DNA of 64,000 nucleotides from an uncultured Tessaracoccus sp. (GCF_947286155.1 NZ_CAMYPD010000005.1:1-64000); one strand, 5' to 3'. Shown: positions 44,503 through 53,553, counted from the first letter of the stretch. Numbers and translations: made by a program. The notes: generated by a model not told the origin, from the sequence alone.

Positions 44503-44606
44503 CCGATCCCGCGTCGGGCGTGATACTCGGCCAGCGCCTTCTGCGACTCATACCACTGCGGATCCCCCACCAGTACGAGGACAAGCAGCACGATCAACAG
44601 CACCAT
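44496..44606 (-). CDS. Small membrane protein, 36 residues
   Basis: Short frame MVLLLIVLLVLVLVGDPQWY continuing ESQKALAEYHARRGIGY-stop. One hydrophobic segment (residues 2-14) followed by a soluble amphipathic tail. It begins 5 bases after the thrC stop, so it can be translated from the thrC transcript; a GTG directly before the ATG is an alternative start, and GAGGAGG in the end of thrC lies about 15 bases upstream. No family recognised. Support is the hydrophobic-then-charged layout and the placement; it could still be chance. Confidence 0.45.
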   Translation of the reverse strand: MVLLIVLLVLVLVGDPQWYESQKALAEYHARRGIGY

Positions 44607-44611
44607 CACAG

Positions 44612-46036
44612 CTAGCCCGCCACCTCCTCGATGATGCGCTTGACCGCATCCGCGTCGTTCGCCACCTCGATGACGTGCCTCGGCTTGTCCTCCAGCCCGA
44701 CGAACCGTTCATCGCGCTCCGGCTCCACACCGACGGCCTCCCGCACCGTCTCCGCGAACTTCACCGGCAGCGCCGTTTCCATCACGGCGCGCACGCGCCC
44801 AGGCACAGGGTTCTGCAACGCGACGTGCATCCCGTCGGCAGTGTGCGGGTCGATGAGGCGCGCGTCGGACTCGTACACCGCGCGAATCGCAGCCAACCGG
44901 TCGGCGTGCGTCGACGAGCCTGCGACGAACGCGAACCGTCGCTCAATCTCCTGGAACTCTGCGGTGCCGGAGAGGTCGAAGAATCCGTCGGTAGCGAGGC
45001 GCTCGACGAACAACTCGCGCAGGCGTGCCGCGTCGCGCCCGACGAGGTCGAAGATGAAGCGCTCGAAGTTCGACGCCTTCGAGATGTCCATCGACGGCGA
45101 GCTGGTCTTCAGCGCACCGGCGCGCGGGCGGTAGACCCCCGTCGTGAAGAACTCGGCGAGCACGTCGTTCTCGTTCGACGCGAGCCGCAGTTCGACGATG
45201 GGCAGCCCCATCTCGCGCGCGATATGCCCGGCGGCGATGTTGCCGAAGTTGCCCGACGGCACCGTGAACGCCACGCGCGCCGCGGGGCCTTCCTCGTCGG
45301 TGATGGTGAGCCAGGCGGCGAAGTAGTAGACGATCTGCGCGAGCAGCCGCGCCCAGTTGATGGAGTTCACGGCGCCGATGGAGTAACGCCGCTTGAAGTC
45401 GGCATCGGCGTTGACGGCCTTGACGATGTCTTGGCAGTCGTCGAACACCCCGTCGACGGCGATGTTGCAGATGGCGGGATCGTCGATCGAGTACATCTGC
45501 GCCTGCTGGAAGGCGGACATCCGTCCTTGCGGCGACAGCATGAACACCCGGATTCCCGGTTTGCCGAGCATCGCGTATTCGGCGGAGCTGCCGGTGTCGC
45601 CCGATGTGGCGCCCAGGATGTTGAGCTCCTCACCGCGGCGCCCCAGCTCGTAGGCGAACAACTCGCCGAGCAGCAGCATCGCCATGTCCTTGAACGCCGC
45701 CGACGGGCCGTTCGACAGGTGCACGAGCCAGGTGCCGTCGGAGAGTTTCGTGGTGGGCACCACCTCGCCGTGCAGGAACTTCGACGGCGCATACGCCCGC
45801 TCGCAGATGCCGCGCAGGTCGTCGTCGGGGATGTCATCGACGAACAACCGCACCACTTCATAGGCGAACGCGGCGTATCCGTCGCGGGCGAGCAGACCGC
45901 TCCAGAACTCGAGCTGTGCGGCGTCAACCTGCGGGTACGTTTCGGGCAGGTAGAGGCCGCCGTCGGGGGCGAGTCCTTCGAGGAGGATGTCGGTGAACTT
46001 GGCCGGGCCGGCGCCGCGCGTCGATACGTATTGCAC
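44612..46036 (-). CDS. thrC: Threonine synthase
   Basis: 474 residues, the long bacterial type. Makes threonine from O-phosphohomoserine with PLP. N-terminus MQYVSTRGAGPAKFTDILLEGLAPDGGLYLPE is the family opening; the PLP lysine is in GPSAAFKDMAMLLLG. GATSGDTGSSAEYAM is the phosphate/PLP loop and FTVPSGNFGNIAAGHIAREMGLP the substrate segment. Single gene on the minus strand with perhaps a small membrane-protein gene after it. Confidence 0.96.
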   Translation of the reverse strand: MQYVSTRGAGPAKFTDILLEGLAPDGGLYLPETYPQVDAAQLEFWSGLLARDGYAAFAYEVVRLFVDDIPDDDLRGICERAYAPSKFLHGEVVPTTKLSDGTWLVHLSNGPSAAFKDMAMLLLGELFAYELGRRGEELNILGATSGDTGSSAEYAMLGKPGIRVFMLSPQGRMSAFQQAQMYSIDDPAICNIAVDGVFDDCQDIVKAVNADADFKRRYSIGAVNSINWARLLAQIVYYFAAWLTITDEEGPAARVAFTVPSGNFGNIAAGHIAREMGLPIVELRLASNENDVLAEFFTTGVYRPRAGALKTSSPSMDISKASNFERFIFDLVGRDAARLRELFVERLATDGFFDLSGTAEFQEIERRFAFVAGSSTHADRLAAIRAVYESDARLIDPHTADGMHVALQNPVPGRVRAVMETALPVKFAETVREAVGVEPERDERFVGLEDKPRHVIEVANDADAVKRIIEEVAG

Positions 46037-46185
46037 GGTCCCAGACTATGCCACCGACGCAGCGCCCAGGCTGGGCTGTGTCCGCCCATCAGGCATGGCG
46101 CCGCCATCCACGTCGCACCCGAGAACCCTGCGACGGCATCGCACGAACGCTCACCGACGACGCCTCGTCACGCTAGGTTGGTGGC

Positions 46186-46692
46186 ATGGTTCGCTCGTGG
46201 GTCAAGGGGTTCCAGCACGTCGCGCTGATGCTGGCGCGCGTGGCAATCGGCGTCATCCTCATCGCGCGAGGATGGCATCGCTGGTTCACCGTCGGCATCG
46301 ATCAGCAGGCCACGATCCTCGCGAATGCGGACATCCCCGCCCCCGACCTCTGCGCGTGGCTGGTGACGATCTTCGAGCTGGCTGGCGGCGTGCTGCTCGT
46401 CTTCGGCCTGTTCACGCCAGCGATTGGCTTCGGGGTGCTCGTGCTCAACATCGGCGTCATTGTGCTGCGCAAGCTCGACGCGTTCTACATCCATGACGGC
46501 GGCTTCGAGTACAACCTGGCGATGGCTGCCGTCGGGTTGCTGTTCCTGGCGTTCGGGTCGGGCAAGCTGGGCGCCGACGCGCTGTTTTTCACGCCAACCC
46601 CCGAGCAGCCACGTGAAGTGGTCGCGCCTGAGCCGACACCGCCGTCGCGACCGACCGAAACGACGCTCTTCTCACAGCAAACACACAGGTAA
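46186..46692 (+). CDS. DoxX-family membrane protein
   Basis: 168 residues with four membrane segments (about 10-28, 55-75, 80-98 and 110-128). ARVAIGVILIARGWHRWF, then LCAWLVTIFELAGGVLLVFGLFT is the DoxX pattern (family of small quinone-linked or redox membrane proteins with diverse roles). The last 40 residues are a Pro/Thr-rich cytoplasmic tail. ATG 46186. It lies 40 bases before the response regulator gene on the same strand and may share its transcript. Confidence 0.85.
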   Translation: MVRSWVKGFQHVALMLARVAIGVILIARGWHRWFTVGIDQQATILANADIPAPDLCAWLVTIFELAGGVLLVFGLFTPAIGFGVLVLNIGVIVLRKLDAFYIHDGGFEYNLAMAAVGLLFLAFGSGKLGADALFFTPTPEQPREVVAPEPTPPSRPTETTLFSQQTHR

Positions 46693-46732
46693 TCTATAGC
46701 GCCCGCTGCGGCAGGCGTGGGACAGTGTTCCT

Positions 46733-47458
46733 ATGCCGCATGCCGAGCCCATGACCCGCCCCGACGGAACCCCCATCCGCGTTCTCATCGTCGACGACGA
46801 GCCGAGCCTGATCGAGCTGCTGTCGATGGCGATGCGCTACGAGGGATGGGAGCTGTCGACGGCGACGACGGGCATCGACGCCGTGCGCGCCGCCCGCGAG
46901 GCGCGGCCGGATGCGATCGTCCTCGACATGATGCTCCCCGATTTCGACGGGCTCGAGGTGATGCGACGTATCCGCACCGAGCAGCCCGACGTGCCCGTGA
47001 TCTTCCTGACGGCCCGCGACGGGGTGCAAGACCGCATCGCAGGTCTCACCGCTGGCGGCGACGACTACGTCACCAAGCCGTTCTCGCTCGAGGAGGTGAT
47101 CGCCAGGCTGCGCGGCCTCTTGCGCCGCACCGGTGCCACCACAGTGCGCCCAGACTCGCAGCTGATCGTGGGCGACCTGATTCTCGACGAGGAGTCGCAC
47201 GAAGTCACCCGCGGCGGGGAAGCCATTTCGCTGACCGCGACGGAGTTTGAGCTACTGCGCTTCCTCATGCGCAACCCCAAGCGGGTGCTCAGCAAGGCGC
47301 AGATCCTCGACCGCGTGTGGGACTACGATTTCGGCGGCCAGGCGAACGTCGTCGAGCTATACATCTCGTACCTGCGCAAGAAGATCGACGCGGGTCGCCC
47401 GCCGATGATTCACACCATGCGCGGGGCTGGCTACGTGCTGAAACCGGCGGTCGAATGA
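46733..47458 (+). CDS. OmpR/PhoB-type response regulator
   Basis: 241 residues. Receiver domain: RVLIVDDEPSLIELL, phosphate acceptor Asp in IVLDMMLPDFDG (about residue 64), FLTARDGVQDR and the Lys of YVTKPFSLEEV. The C-terminal winged helix is of OmpR type: TATEFELLRFLMRNPKRVLSKAQILDRVW and VELYISYLRKKID with TMRGAGYVLKP. It acts with the sensor kinase whose ATG overlaps its stop (47455). Target genes are not known. Confidence 0.93.
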   Translation: MPHAEPMTRPDGTPIRVLIVDDEPSLIELLSMAMRYEGWELSTATTGIDAVRAAREARPDAIVLDMMLPDFDGLEVMRRIRTEQPDVPVIFLTARDGVQDRIAGLTAGGDDYVTKPFSLEEVIARLRGLLRRTGATTVRPDSQLIVGDLILDEESHEVTRGGEAISLTATEFELLRFLMRNPKRVLSKAQILDRVWDYDFGGQANVVELYISYLRKKIDAGRPPMIHTMRGAGYVLKPAVE

Positions 47459-48906
47459 GCACCAGACCAACCCAAGGCACGCTCACCCGCCAGGTACAAA
47501 CCAGGGTGGCGGTCACCGTCGCGATCATGGCGGTGCTGTTGTCGCTGCTGACGCTCGTCGTCGCGCAGAACGTGCTCATGGGTCAGCTCGACAGCGAGAT
47601 CCACGCCATCCCACAGATGCTGGGCGCCGGGCCGGACCCGCGACGTCCGGGCATCCCGAGCGGCACCCTCATCGCCGGATCGACGGGAGGCGCCACGTTC
47701 GCGAGCGTCGTCGCACCCGGTGAGGTGCGCAACCTCGACGACGGAGTCGCGTCGCTGCTGTCGCTCGACTCCGGCATCCACAACGTCAACTTCCCCGGGC
47801 TCGGCAGCTATCGCGTGCACGTTTCGAAAGGCGATGCGTCGCTGCTCGTGGTGGGGTTGCCGACGGCGGAGGTTGAAGAGACCATGCTGTGGCTCTCGCT
47901 GTCGGCATTGGCTATCACCGTCGTGACCGTCGCCACTACAGTGCTCATCACTCAGCGCATCATTCGCGGCGCGGCGAGGCCGCTGCATGCGCTTGGTGAG
48001 ACGGCCGCGCAGGTGTCGGCGCAGCGGCTGGATCGGGGCGCGGTCGAGGTCCCCCGCTTCAGCGACGCGTCCCTCCCACCCGAGCACGAGGTGGCACGCG
48101 TGGGGGCCGCGTTCAACCAGATGCTCGACAACGTCGAGGGCGCGCTCGTCGCCCGCGAGGCTTCCGAGCAGAAGCTGCGCAGGTTCGTCGCCGACGCCTC
48201 CCACGAGCTGCGCAACCCGCTGGCGTCGATCTCGGGCTACTCTGAGCTCGTCGAGCAGCACGCCGACGGGCTCGCCGACGACACCGCCTTCGCGCTCGGG
48301 CGGATCTCGGCGGAGTCGCAGCGCATGCGCAAGCTCGTCGAGGACATGATGGTGCTCGCCCGACTCGACGCGCGCCAACAGGCGGAGCCGCAGCCGGTGG
48401 ACGCCGTCGAGGTGGCGCTCAACGCTGTCTCCGACGCGCGCGCCTCGTCGTCGCGGCACCGCTGGACGGTCTCGTTGCCCGACGAACCCGTCGAAGTGCT
48501 GGCCGGCGCCGACCAGCTGCAGCAGGTGATGGTGAACCTGCTCGGCAACGCGCGCACGCACACCCCCGAGGGCACGGTGGTGGAAACGGCGGTCTCCCCC
48601 GACGGCGTCATCACCGTCACCGACAACGGACCCGGCATCCCCGCCGACGTGCTGCCCCACGTATTCGAGCGCTTCACGCGCGCCGACGAGGCCCGTCGCC
48701 ACACTGCGGCGCAGTCCACCGGGCTTGGGTTGGCCATCGTGAAAGCGCAGGTGGAGAGCTTCGGCGGGCAGGTGCGGGTGGAGTCGCGCCCCGGTCACAC
48801 CCAGTTCGCCGTCCGGCTCCCCCTTGTTGGGGACGGTTTCGATACGCCGGCTTCGCCGGCTACTCAACCACCGGACACGGGGCGTCCTCCCTCGACCGTC
48901 GAGTAG
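47455..48906 (+). CDS. Sensor histidine kinase with repeat-derived C-terminus
   Basis: 483 residues. Membrane segments at about 20-40 and 145-165 flank an extracytoplasmic sensor domain; a HAMP segment follows. HisKA: FVADASHELRNPLASISGYSEL with the phosphorylated His; N box VMVNLLGNARTHTPEGT; G1 VTDNGPGIP; G2 STGLGLAIVKAQVESFGG. The catalytic fold ends at TQFAVRLPL. The last 25 or so residues (GDGFDTPASPATQPPD onward) are encoded by PAL-D copy 1 and part of copy 2, so the original 3' end has been replaced by repeat sequence. Start overlaps the response regulator stop. Function probably unaffected since the added tail follows the last beta strand. Confidence 0.9.
   Translation: MSTRPTQGTLTRQVQTRVAVTVAIMAVLLSLLTLVVAQNVLMGQLDSEIHAIPQMLGAGPDPRRPGIPSGTLIAGSTGGATFASVVAPGEVRNLDDGVASLLSLDSGIHNVNFPGLGSYRVHVSKGDASLLVVGLPTAEVEETMLWLSLSALAITVVTVATTVLITQRIIRGAARPLHALGETAAQVSAQRLDRGAVEVPRFSDASLPPEHEVARVGAAFNQMLDNVEGALVAREASEQKLRRFVADASHELRNPLASISGYSELVEQHADGLADDTAFALGRISAESQRMRKLVEDMMVLARLDARQQAEPQPVDAVEVALNAVSDARASSSRHRWTVSLPDEPVEVLAGADQLQQVMVNLLGNARTHTPEGTVVETAVSPDGVITVTDNGPGIPADVLPHVFERFTRADEARRHTAAQSTGLGLAIVKAQVESFGGQVRVESRPGHTQFAVRLPLVGDGFDTPASPATQPPDTGRPPSTVE
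48835..48874 (+). repeat. PAL-D repeat, copy 1
   Basis: GGTTTCGATACG, a short variable hairpin (CCGGCTTCGCCGG), then CTACTCAACCACCGG. It lies inside the 3' end of the sensor kinase gene and is translated. Confidence 0.85.
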
Positions 48907-48928
48907 GCGCGAAGCGCCGTATCGAGAC
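48891..48928 (-). repeat. PAL-D repeat, copy 2 (inverted)
   Basis: Reverse complement reads GTCTCGATACGGCGCTTCGC then GCCTACTCGACGG: same ends, different hairpin (GGCGCTTCGCGCC). The kinase stop codon TAG at 48904-48906 falls within it. Confidence 0.8.
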
Positions 48929-48938
48929 GCGGTGACGG

Positions 48939-48977
48939 GGTTTCGATACGCGCCCTTCGGGCGCTACTCAACCACCG
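48939..48977 (+). repeat. PAL-D repeat, copy 3
   Basis: GGTTTCGATACG, hairpin GCGCCCTTCGGGCGC, then TACTCAACCACCG. The hairpin stem differs from copies 1, 2 and 4 but keeps pairing and the central TTCG loop. Confidence 0.85.
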
Positions 48978-49017
48978 TGATTGGCGCTGTCCGCGAGTCG
49001 GAATCACTCGAGGTTGG

Positions 49018-49067
49018 CTTAGGTGGCAGATATGCGCCCAAACATGGACCAGAATCTGCCACCTAAG
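49018..49067. repeat. Single palindromic element between PAL-D copies
   Basis: Perfect 13-bp arms CTTAGGTGGCAGA (49018-49030) and TCTGCCACCTAAG (49055-49067), 24-base loop. Sequence unrelated to the other families; only one copy in the window. Confidence 0.8.
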
Positions 49068-49074
49068 CGGATGT

Positions 49075-49114
49075 GGTTTCGATACGCGAGCTCCGCTCGC
49101 TACTCAACCACCGG
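49075..49114 (+). repeat. PAL-D repeat, copy 4
   Basis: GGTTTCGATACG, hairpin GCGAGCTCCGCTCGC, then TACTCAACCACCGG, 23 bases before the deoC stop. Repeats of this form are common in intergenic DNA of many high-GC actinobacteria (from general knowledge). Confidence 0.85.
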
Positions 49115-49136
49115 AGACGGACAGGAGCGACGGCCG

Positions 49137-49790
49137 TCAGTGGGCGCCATCGAGAACGGCGCGGGAGCCAGACAGGCCGAGTCGCGTCGCACCGGCCTCG
49201 ACCATGGCGACGGCGGTGTCCCAGTCGCGGATGCCTCCGGAGGCCTTGATGCCGAGGCGGTCGCCCACCGTCTGCTTCATGATCTCGACGGCGTGCACGC
49301 TCGCGCCGCCCGCGGGGTGGAAGCCCGTAGAGGTCTTCACGAAATCGGCGCCCGCGGCCTCGGACGCCTTGCACGCGGCGACGATCTCGTCGTCGCTCAG
49401 CGCAGCCGACTCGATAATCACCTTGAGCAGCCCCGGCGTCGCCTCACGCACCATGCGGATCTCTTCCTCGACGAGGTCCGCACGGCCCTCCTTGAGCAGG
49501 CCGATGTTCAACACCATGTCGACCTCGTCGGCGCCATGCTCGGAGGCCTCAGCAGCCTCGCGGGCCTTCGTCACCGCCGTGTGATTACCCGACGGGAACC
49601 CCACCACCGTGGCCACCTTCACGTCGCCGGTTGCCACCTCAAGCGGCAGCATCGACGGTGAAATGCACACCGAGTAGGCGCCAAGCGCCTGCGCCTCTTC
49701 GACGAGTTCCGCCACCTGGGCGTGCGATGCGTCGGTTTTCAGCAGGGTATGGTCAATCAGTTGGGCAAGTTCCTCGCGCGTGATGCTCAT
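49137..49790 (-). CDS. deoC: Deoxyribose-phosphate aldolase
   Basis: 217 residues. Cleaves deoxyribose 5-phosphate to glyceraldehyde 3-phosphate and acetaldehyde; a class I aldolase. The Schiff-base Lys is in [20 protein letters not shown] at the N-terminus and [17 protein letters not shown] and [11 protein letters not shown] are standard family segments. Last gene on the minus strand after the FHA/TgpA cluster, but 45 bases from it and with its own function in nucleoside use. ATG 49790. Confidence 0.96.
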   Translation of the reverse strand: MSITREELAQLIDHTLLKTDASHAQVAELVEEAQALGAYSVCISPSMLPLEVATGDVKVATVVGFPSGNHTAVTKAREAAEASEHGADEVDMVLNIGLLKEGRADLVEEEIRMVREATPGLLKVIIESAALSDDEIVAACKASEAAGADFVKTSTGFHPAGGASVHAVEIMKQTVGDRLGIKASGGIRDWDTAVAMVEAGATRLGLSGSRAVLDGAH

Positions 49791-49835
49791 AGCGAAAGCC
49801 TAGCGGCCACCACCACGTCTGGTCGACGGCGAACC

Positions 49836-51224
49836 TCACAAGGAGGGGCGGCGCAGCACCGTGAACCAACGGTCGCCGTAGCTCACCTGCTGCCCCTCGC
49901 GCACTCGCATCTGCACACCCGCCGGGGCCGGCTGATACTCGCCGGTCTCAGTCATGAGCGCGGTGCCGTTCGTCGAACCCCTATCGACGATGAACACCCC
50001 GCGCGGGTCCGTGCCGATCAGCACGTGGGTGCGAGAAATCATGCGCCCATCCCTGAGCGCAGGCACGAGCTGCACCTCGGGATCGGATTCTTCGCGCTGC
50101 GGGTTACGTCCGAGCAGCACGGTCACCTTGAGCTCTACCTCGCGACCATCGTCGAGGCGGATGTACCAGCCCTCGTCGCCGGCGCGCCCTCCCTCGCCCC
50201 TCTGCGGGAGCGCGGCGATGGTGGTGCCCTCATCGTCGTCAATGTCACCAAACTCGCGCTGGCGAACACGCACCGGCCGCTTCGACGGTTCGAGCACCGA
50301 CGTCGGGGTAGGCATGGGAATCCATTCGGGGCGCACGCTCCGGCGCGGTTGATCGCCGCTTTGCCCCGCATTGCTGGTGGGCGGCATGGCGGGGGAAGGC
50401 TGCGCGGTGCCCGACGATGGCGGCCCTGCCTGCCCGCCCATGCTCTGCGATGGCTGCGGCTGGCCGGCAGACGGGAACGCCCCGGGCCCCGACGCGGCCG
50501 CAGCATGCTGCGGCTGACCAACCGGCGACGAGGACGGTGCCGACATCGGCTGCTGACCTCGCCTAGCAGGCTGCTGATCGTTCACCCACGGCGCTTCGGG
50601 GGCGCGCCACGGCTCCTGCTCGGGCGGACGCTGCTGCTGCCGGTCGTTGTTCGGGGCCCACGGGGAATTGGCGTAGTTCGCTGCCTCCGGACTGAACGCC
50701 TCGGCGAGATGGGGAGGCAATCCGACGGTGCTGACCTGCGACTTGGGCGAGCGCCTCGTCGAACGTGCAGGGGCGGTGGAAGTCTTCGGCTGGACGAGCA
50801 CAGCCTTCACCGCCATGTCGTGCCAACCCTGGCGACGTTCATGGATGATTAAGAACACGAGGAATGCGATGCCACCGACGACGGTAATCATCAGGCCGAT
50901 GTATACCAGGAAGCGCAGAAAGACCCTCCACCAGCCGATGGGTTTCCCGTCGGCCATGCCCACGAGTTCCAGCTTCATCGCTTTCGCACCCAGGCCCGCG
51001 CCGCTCGTCGCATACGCCCACCACTGGTACAACCCGTAGGCCAGCGTCAGCACGGCGGAGGTAATCGACGCCACCAGCACCACCGTCGGGTTATCACCCC
51101 ACAGCTGCAGCGCGAGCGCGAGCAAACCACCGAACGCAGCGACGGGGGCTGCGTCGATCAGGTACGCCACGAAGCGTCGACCGAGCCCTGCTACCTCATG
51201 TCCACGGGGGATCATTCGACTCAC
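49836..51224 (-). CDS. RDD-FHA membrane protein (second MoxR cluster)
   Basis: 462 residues. The N-terminal RDD domain has three or four membrane segments (about 20-45, 50-75 and 100-130): GLGRRFVAYLIDAAPVAAFG gives the Arg and Asp of the name. A long Pro/Gln/Ser-rich linker follows, and a C-terminal FHA domain (VLLGRNPQ, ISRTHVLIG, GSTNGT) that binds phosphothreonine. The protein thus places a phosphopeptide reader at the membrane; a Ser/Thr kinase is expected elsewhere in the genome. GTG 51224 follows GAGGAGG. 46 bases after the transglutaminase-fold gene and last gene of the operon. Confidence 0.88.
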   Translation of the reverse strand: MSRMIPRGHEVAGLGRRFVAYLIDAAPVAAFGGLLALALQLWGDNPTVVLVASITSAVLTLAYGLYQWWAYATSGAGLGAKAMKLELVGMADGKPIGWWRVFLRFLVYIGLMITVVGGIAFLVFLIIHERRQGWHDMAVKAVLVQPKTSTAPARSTRRSPKSQVSTVGLPPHLAEAFSPEAANYANSPWAPNNDRQQQRPPEQEPWRAPEAPWVNDQQPARRGQQPMSAPSSSPVGQPQHAAAASGPGAFPSAGQPQPSQSMGGQAGPPSSGTAQPSPAMPPTSNAGQSGDQPRRSVRPEWIPMPTPTSVLEPSKRPVRVRQREFGDIDDDEGTTIAALPQRGEGGRAGDEGWYIRLDDGREVELKVTVLLGRNPQREESDPEVQLVPALRDGRMISRTHVLIGTDPRGVFIVDRGSTNGTALMTETGEYQPAPAGVQMRVREGQQVSYGDRWFTVLRRPSL

Positions 51225-51270
51225 GCTTGCCTCCTCACAACCTCAGAATATGGGTATACAGCAGTTTCCA

Positions 51271-53553
51271 CTACTTCATTCTCCTGAACGACTTCGTGGA
51301 AAGTCTGGACAGTATCCATCTCGGCCAGGGTACCGAGCGCCGCATTCCACGATTCACCGACTTGGACTCCTGCCAGTACTCCTGGGCCACTTGCTCACTC
51401 GGCGCGCCGGGCGCGAACACCAGCCAGTCCGCTTCCTTCGCAAGCGAAATGGCGTCCGCCTGCTCTGGAATCTTGCTGAACGTCTCAGTGAGCTGCATGG
51501 CCTGCTCAGAACGCGTCGCGGACAGCGACGGCGAATGCCCCAAGTCGCGCGCCTTATCGACGAGTTCCAGCCAGGCACCGGCGACACGGTTGGCGACGTC
51601 GGGGTCATTCTTGCGACGAGCGCGCCGTCGCAGTTTCAACCCGATGATGAGCGCGATGGGCACAACGATGGTGAGCAGCGGGATGCCGGCGATCAGTGCG
51701 ATGGCACCGACGCGCCCCCAGTCGATCGTCCGCTCCTCCTCGGGGATGTCGCCCGGGTCTGTCGGGAGCTGTTCCTCCTGCGGTGGCACGTCGGGCTTCT
51801 GCGGCGGCGGGGGCGGATTCACCACGTAGGGCCGCGGCTTCGGCGGCTCCTGGGGAACCTCCTCGTCAGCCGTCCGGTCCTTGGGCGGCGTCGGGTCGAA
51901 GCGCACCCAACCCAGGCCGTGCAGGTTCAGCTCTGGCCACGCGCCCACCTGATCGCCAGTAATTTGCGACGAGTTCTCCACCTCGTAGCCGTAGATCACC
52001 CGCGACGGGATGCCGAGCTCGCGCGCCATGAGCGCCATGGTGGTGGCGTATTGTTCGTGGTCGCCGATCATGCGCTGCTGATCGCCGAGCAGCTCCAGCA
52101 GCCGCGCCTGTGAATGCCCAGGCCGCGACTCCACCTCATCTTCTTGGCCGTGCGAGAAGAATCCAAGCTTGAGCTGCTTCTCCAACGCGAGCGCTTGCGC
52201 TCCCGCCGTCTGCCGCCCTTCCGTCCATTGCCGAGCCAGCATGCGCAGGCTCTCCGGTACGCCGCTGATCTTCGCTTGCTTCACCTGGCCGGCCTCGGCG
52301 TCGGCGATGTGTGCATCGGAGGGGCGCTGCGGGGCGATCGCTCCAAGCGTGTACGTGTCACCGTCGTGCAGGCCAGCGAGCGCGACGCCGGTGCCGGAGC
52401 GGTGGTTGTAGAAGAATGATTCGCCCAGCTCGATCGCGCGTTCCCCGTCGAAGTGCACGGCGGTGGAGCGCCCCAGCGTCGGCACCCACACGTCGTCGTA
52501 GTTGTGCACGCGCACGGTGAGCTCGAGTTGATCGCCTTCAGTAGTGTCATCGATCCACTGCCCGACGCGGCGGAAGGTCGTCTCGTCGACGGCCTCGTCG
52601 TCGAGGGTGGCGACGCGGAACGCGACGCCGTCGTACGTGTCGAGTGTGGCGATGCGCACGATGTCTCCCGGCCGCGCACCAGCCACCTCAAACAGCGTCT
52701 CACTACGGTGTTTGGTGATGTTGGCTCGGAACCCCTGCAGCGGGGAGCGCTGGTCGGCGAGGTTGATAGGAATCTCGACGCCGCTGCGCAGCGTGGCGCG
52801 GTGCGCGTCGCCGGCGAGTGCGGGCGCTGCGAGCATCCCGACGAGGCCCGCCACCGCCAGCACCGCCACGCCCATGAGCAGGCGCATGGGCCGGAAGGTG
52901 CCCTGCGACTCAGACAGCCGGTCGCGCAGTGTGCCGCGCCGGTACGTCGTCCACAACAGCACCACGATGAAGAACGCGAGCCCCACCCACAGCGGCATCA
53001 CGGCCACCCGCGCACCGAGCACCGCACCGACGGTGTATCCCACCGCTGCCGGCACCCACGCTGCCCCCGGGTAGCGCGTGCGGACGCTCAACGAACACCC
53101 GACCAGGCCCACCAGATATCCGACGATGCCCGGCACCGCGAGCAGGTTCCAGGTCTCGCCGATCGGTGGGTCGAGCGTCAACATGTCGCGCCAGGCCGTC
53201 ACGGGGCCGGTGAGCAGCCCGAACAGCGTGCGCCCGGTGGGCACCACGTACCCGATCGCGGCCGACGGCATCACCAACGCGCTGCCGAACAGGAACCAAC
53301 CGGCCACGGCGAGGAGCACCGTCGTGCCGACGCGCAGTTGGCGCAGAGCGCCGACGAAGGCAATCACCATGCCGAGCGCGGTGAAGCCGAGCACGGTGAC
53401 GAACAGTAGCGGCGTGCCGTACACCGGCCAGAACGCGAGCACGACCAGCGCCGCGAGCAGCAGGAGCACCCCGGCGTCAATGGCGAGCCACGCACGCGGC
53501 GACCCGGCGAGCCGCCACAAGCTCCTGGTAGCTCGCGTTGAGGGAACCGACAT
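51271..53553 (-). CDS. TgpA-like membrane protein with inactive transglutaminase fold
   Basis: 760 residues. Six or more membrane segments lie in residues 22-245 (DUF3488-like), then an extracytoplasmic part, the transglutaminase fold at about 430-560, a Pro-rich spacer, one more membrane segment near 595-620 and a cytoplasmic tail resembling DUF4129 (LAEALVDKARDLGHSPS-like pattern). In active members the core reads GDCEQ and HAW; here they are GDHEQ (His499 for Cys) and QVGAW (Gly537 for His), with Asp553 in FDPTP kept. Two of three catalytic residues are therefore missing. Start and stop overlap or adjoin its neighbours: ATG 53553 shares a base with the DUF58 stop. Confidence 0.85.
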   Translation of the reverse strand: MSVPSTRATRSLWRLAGSPRAWLAIDAGVLLLLAALVVLAFWPVYGTPLLFVTVLGFTALGMVIAFVGALRQLRVGTTVLLAVAGWFLFGSALVMPSAAIGYVVPTGRTLFGLLTGPVTAWRDMLTLDPPIGETWNLLAVPGIVGYLVGLVGCSLSVRTRYPGAAWVPAAVGYTVGAVLGARVAVMPLWVGLAFFIVVLLWTTYRRGTLRDRLSESQGTFRPMRLLMGVAVLAVAGLVGMLAAPALAGDAHRATLRSGVEIPINLADQRSPLQGFRANITKHRSETLFEVAGARPGDIVRIATLDTYDGVAFRVATLDDEAVDETTFRRVGQWIDDTTEGDQLELTVRVHNYDDVWVPTLGRSTAVHFDGERAIELGESFFYNHRSGTGVALAGLHDGDTYTLGAIAPQRPSDAHIADAEAGQVKQAKISGVPESLRMLARQWTEGRQTAGAQALALEKQLKLGFFSHGQEDEVESRPGHSQARLLELLGDQQRMIGDHEQYATTMALMARELGIPSRVIYGYEVENSSQITGDQVGAWPELNLHGLGWVRFDPTPPKDRTADEEVPQEPPKPRPYVVNPPPPPQKPDVPPQEEQLPTDPGDIPEEERTIDWGRVGAIALIAGIPLLTIVVPIALIIGLKLRRRARRKNDPDVANRVAGAWLELVDKARDLGHSPSLSATRSEQAMQLTETFSKIPEQADAISLAKEADWLVFAPGAPSEQVAQEYWQESKSVNRGMRRSVPWPRWILSRLSTKSFRRMK

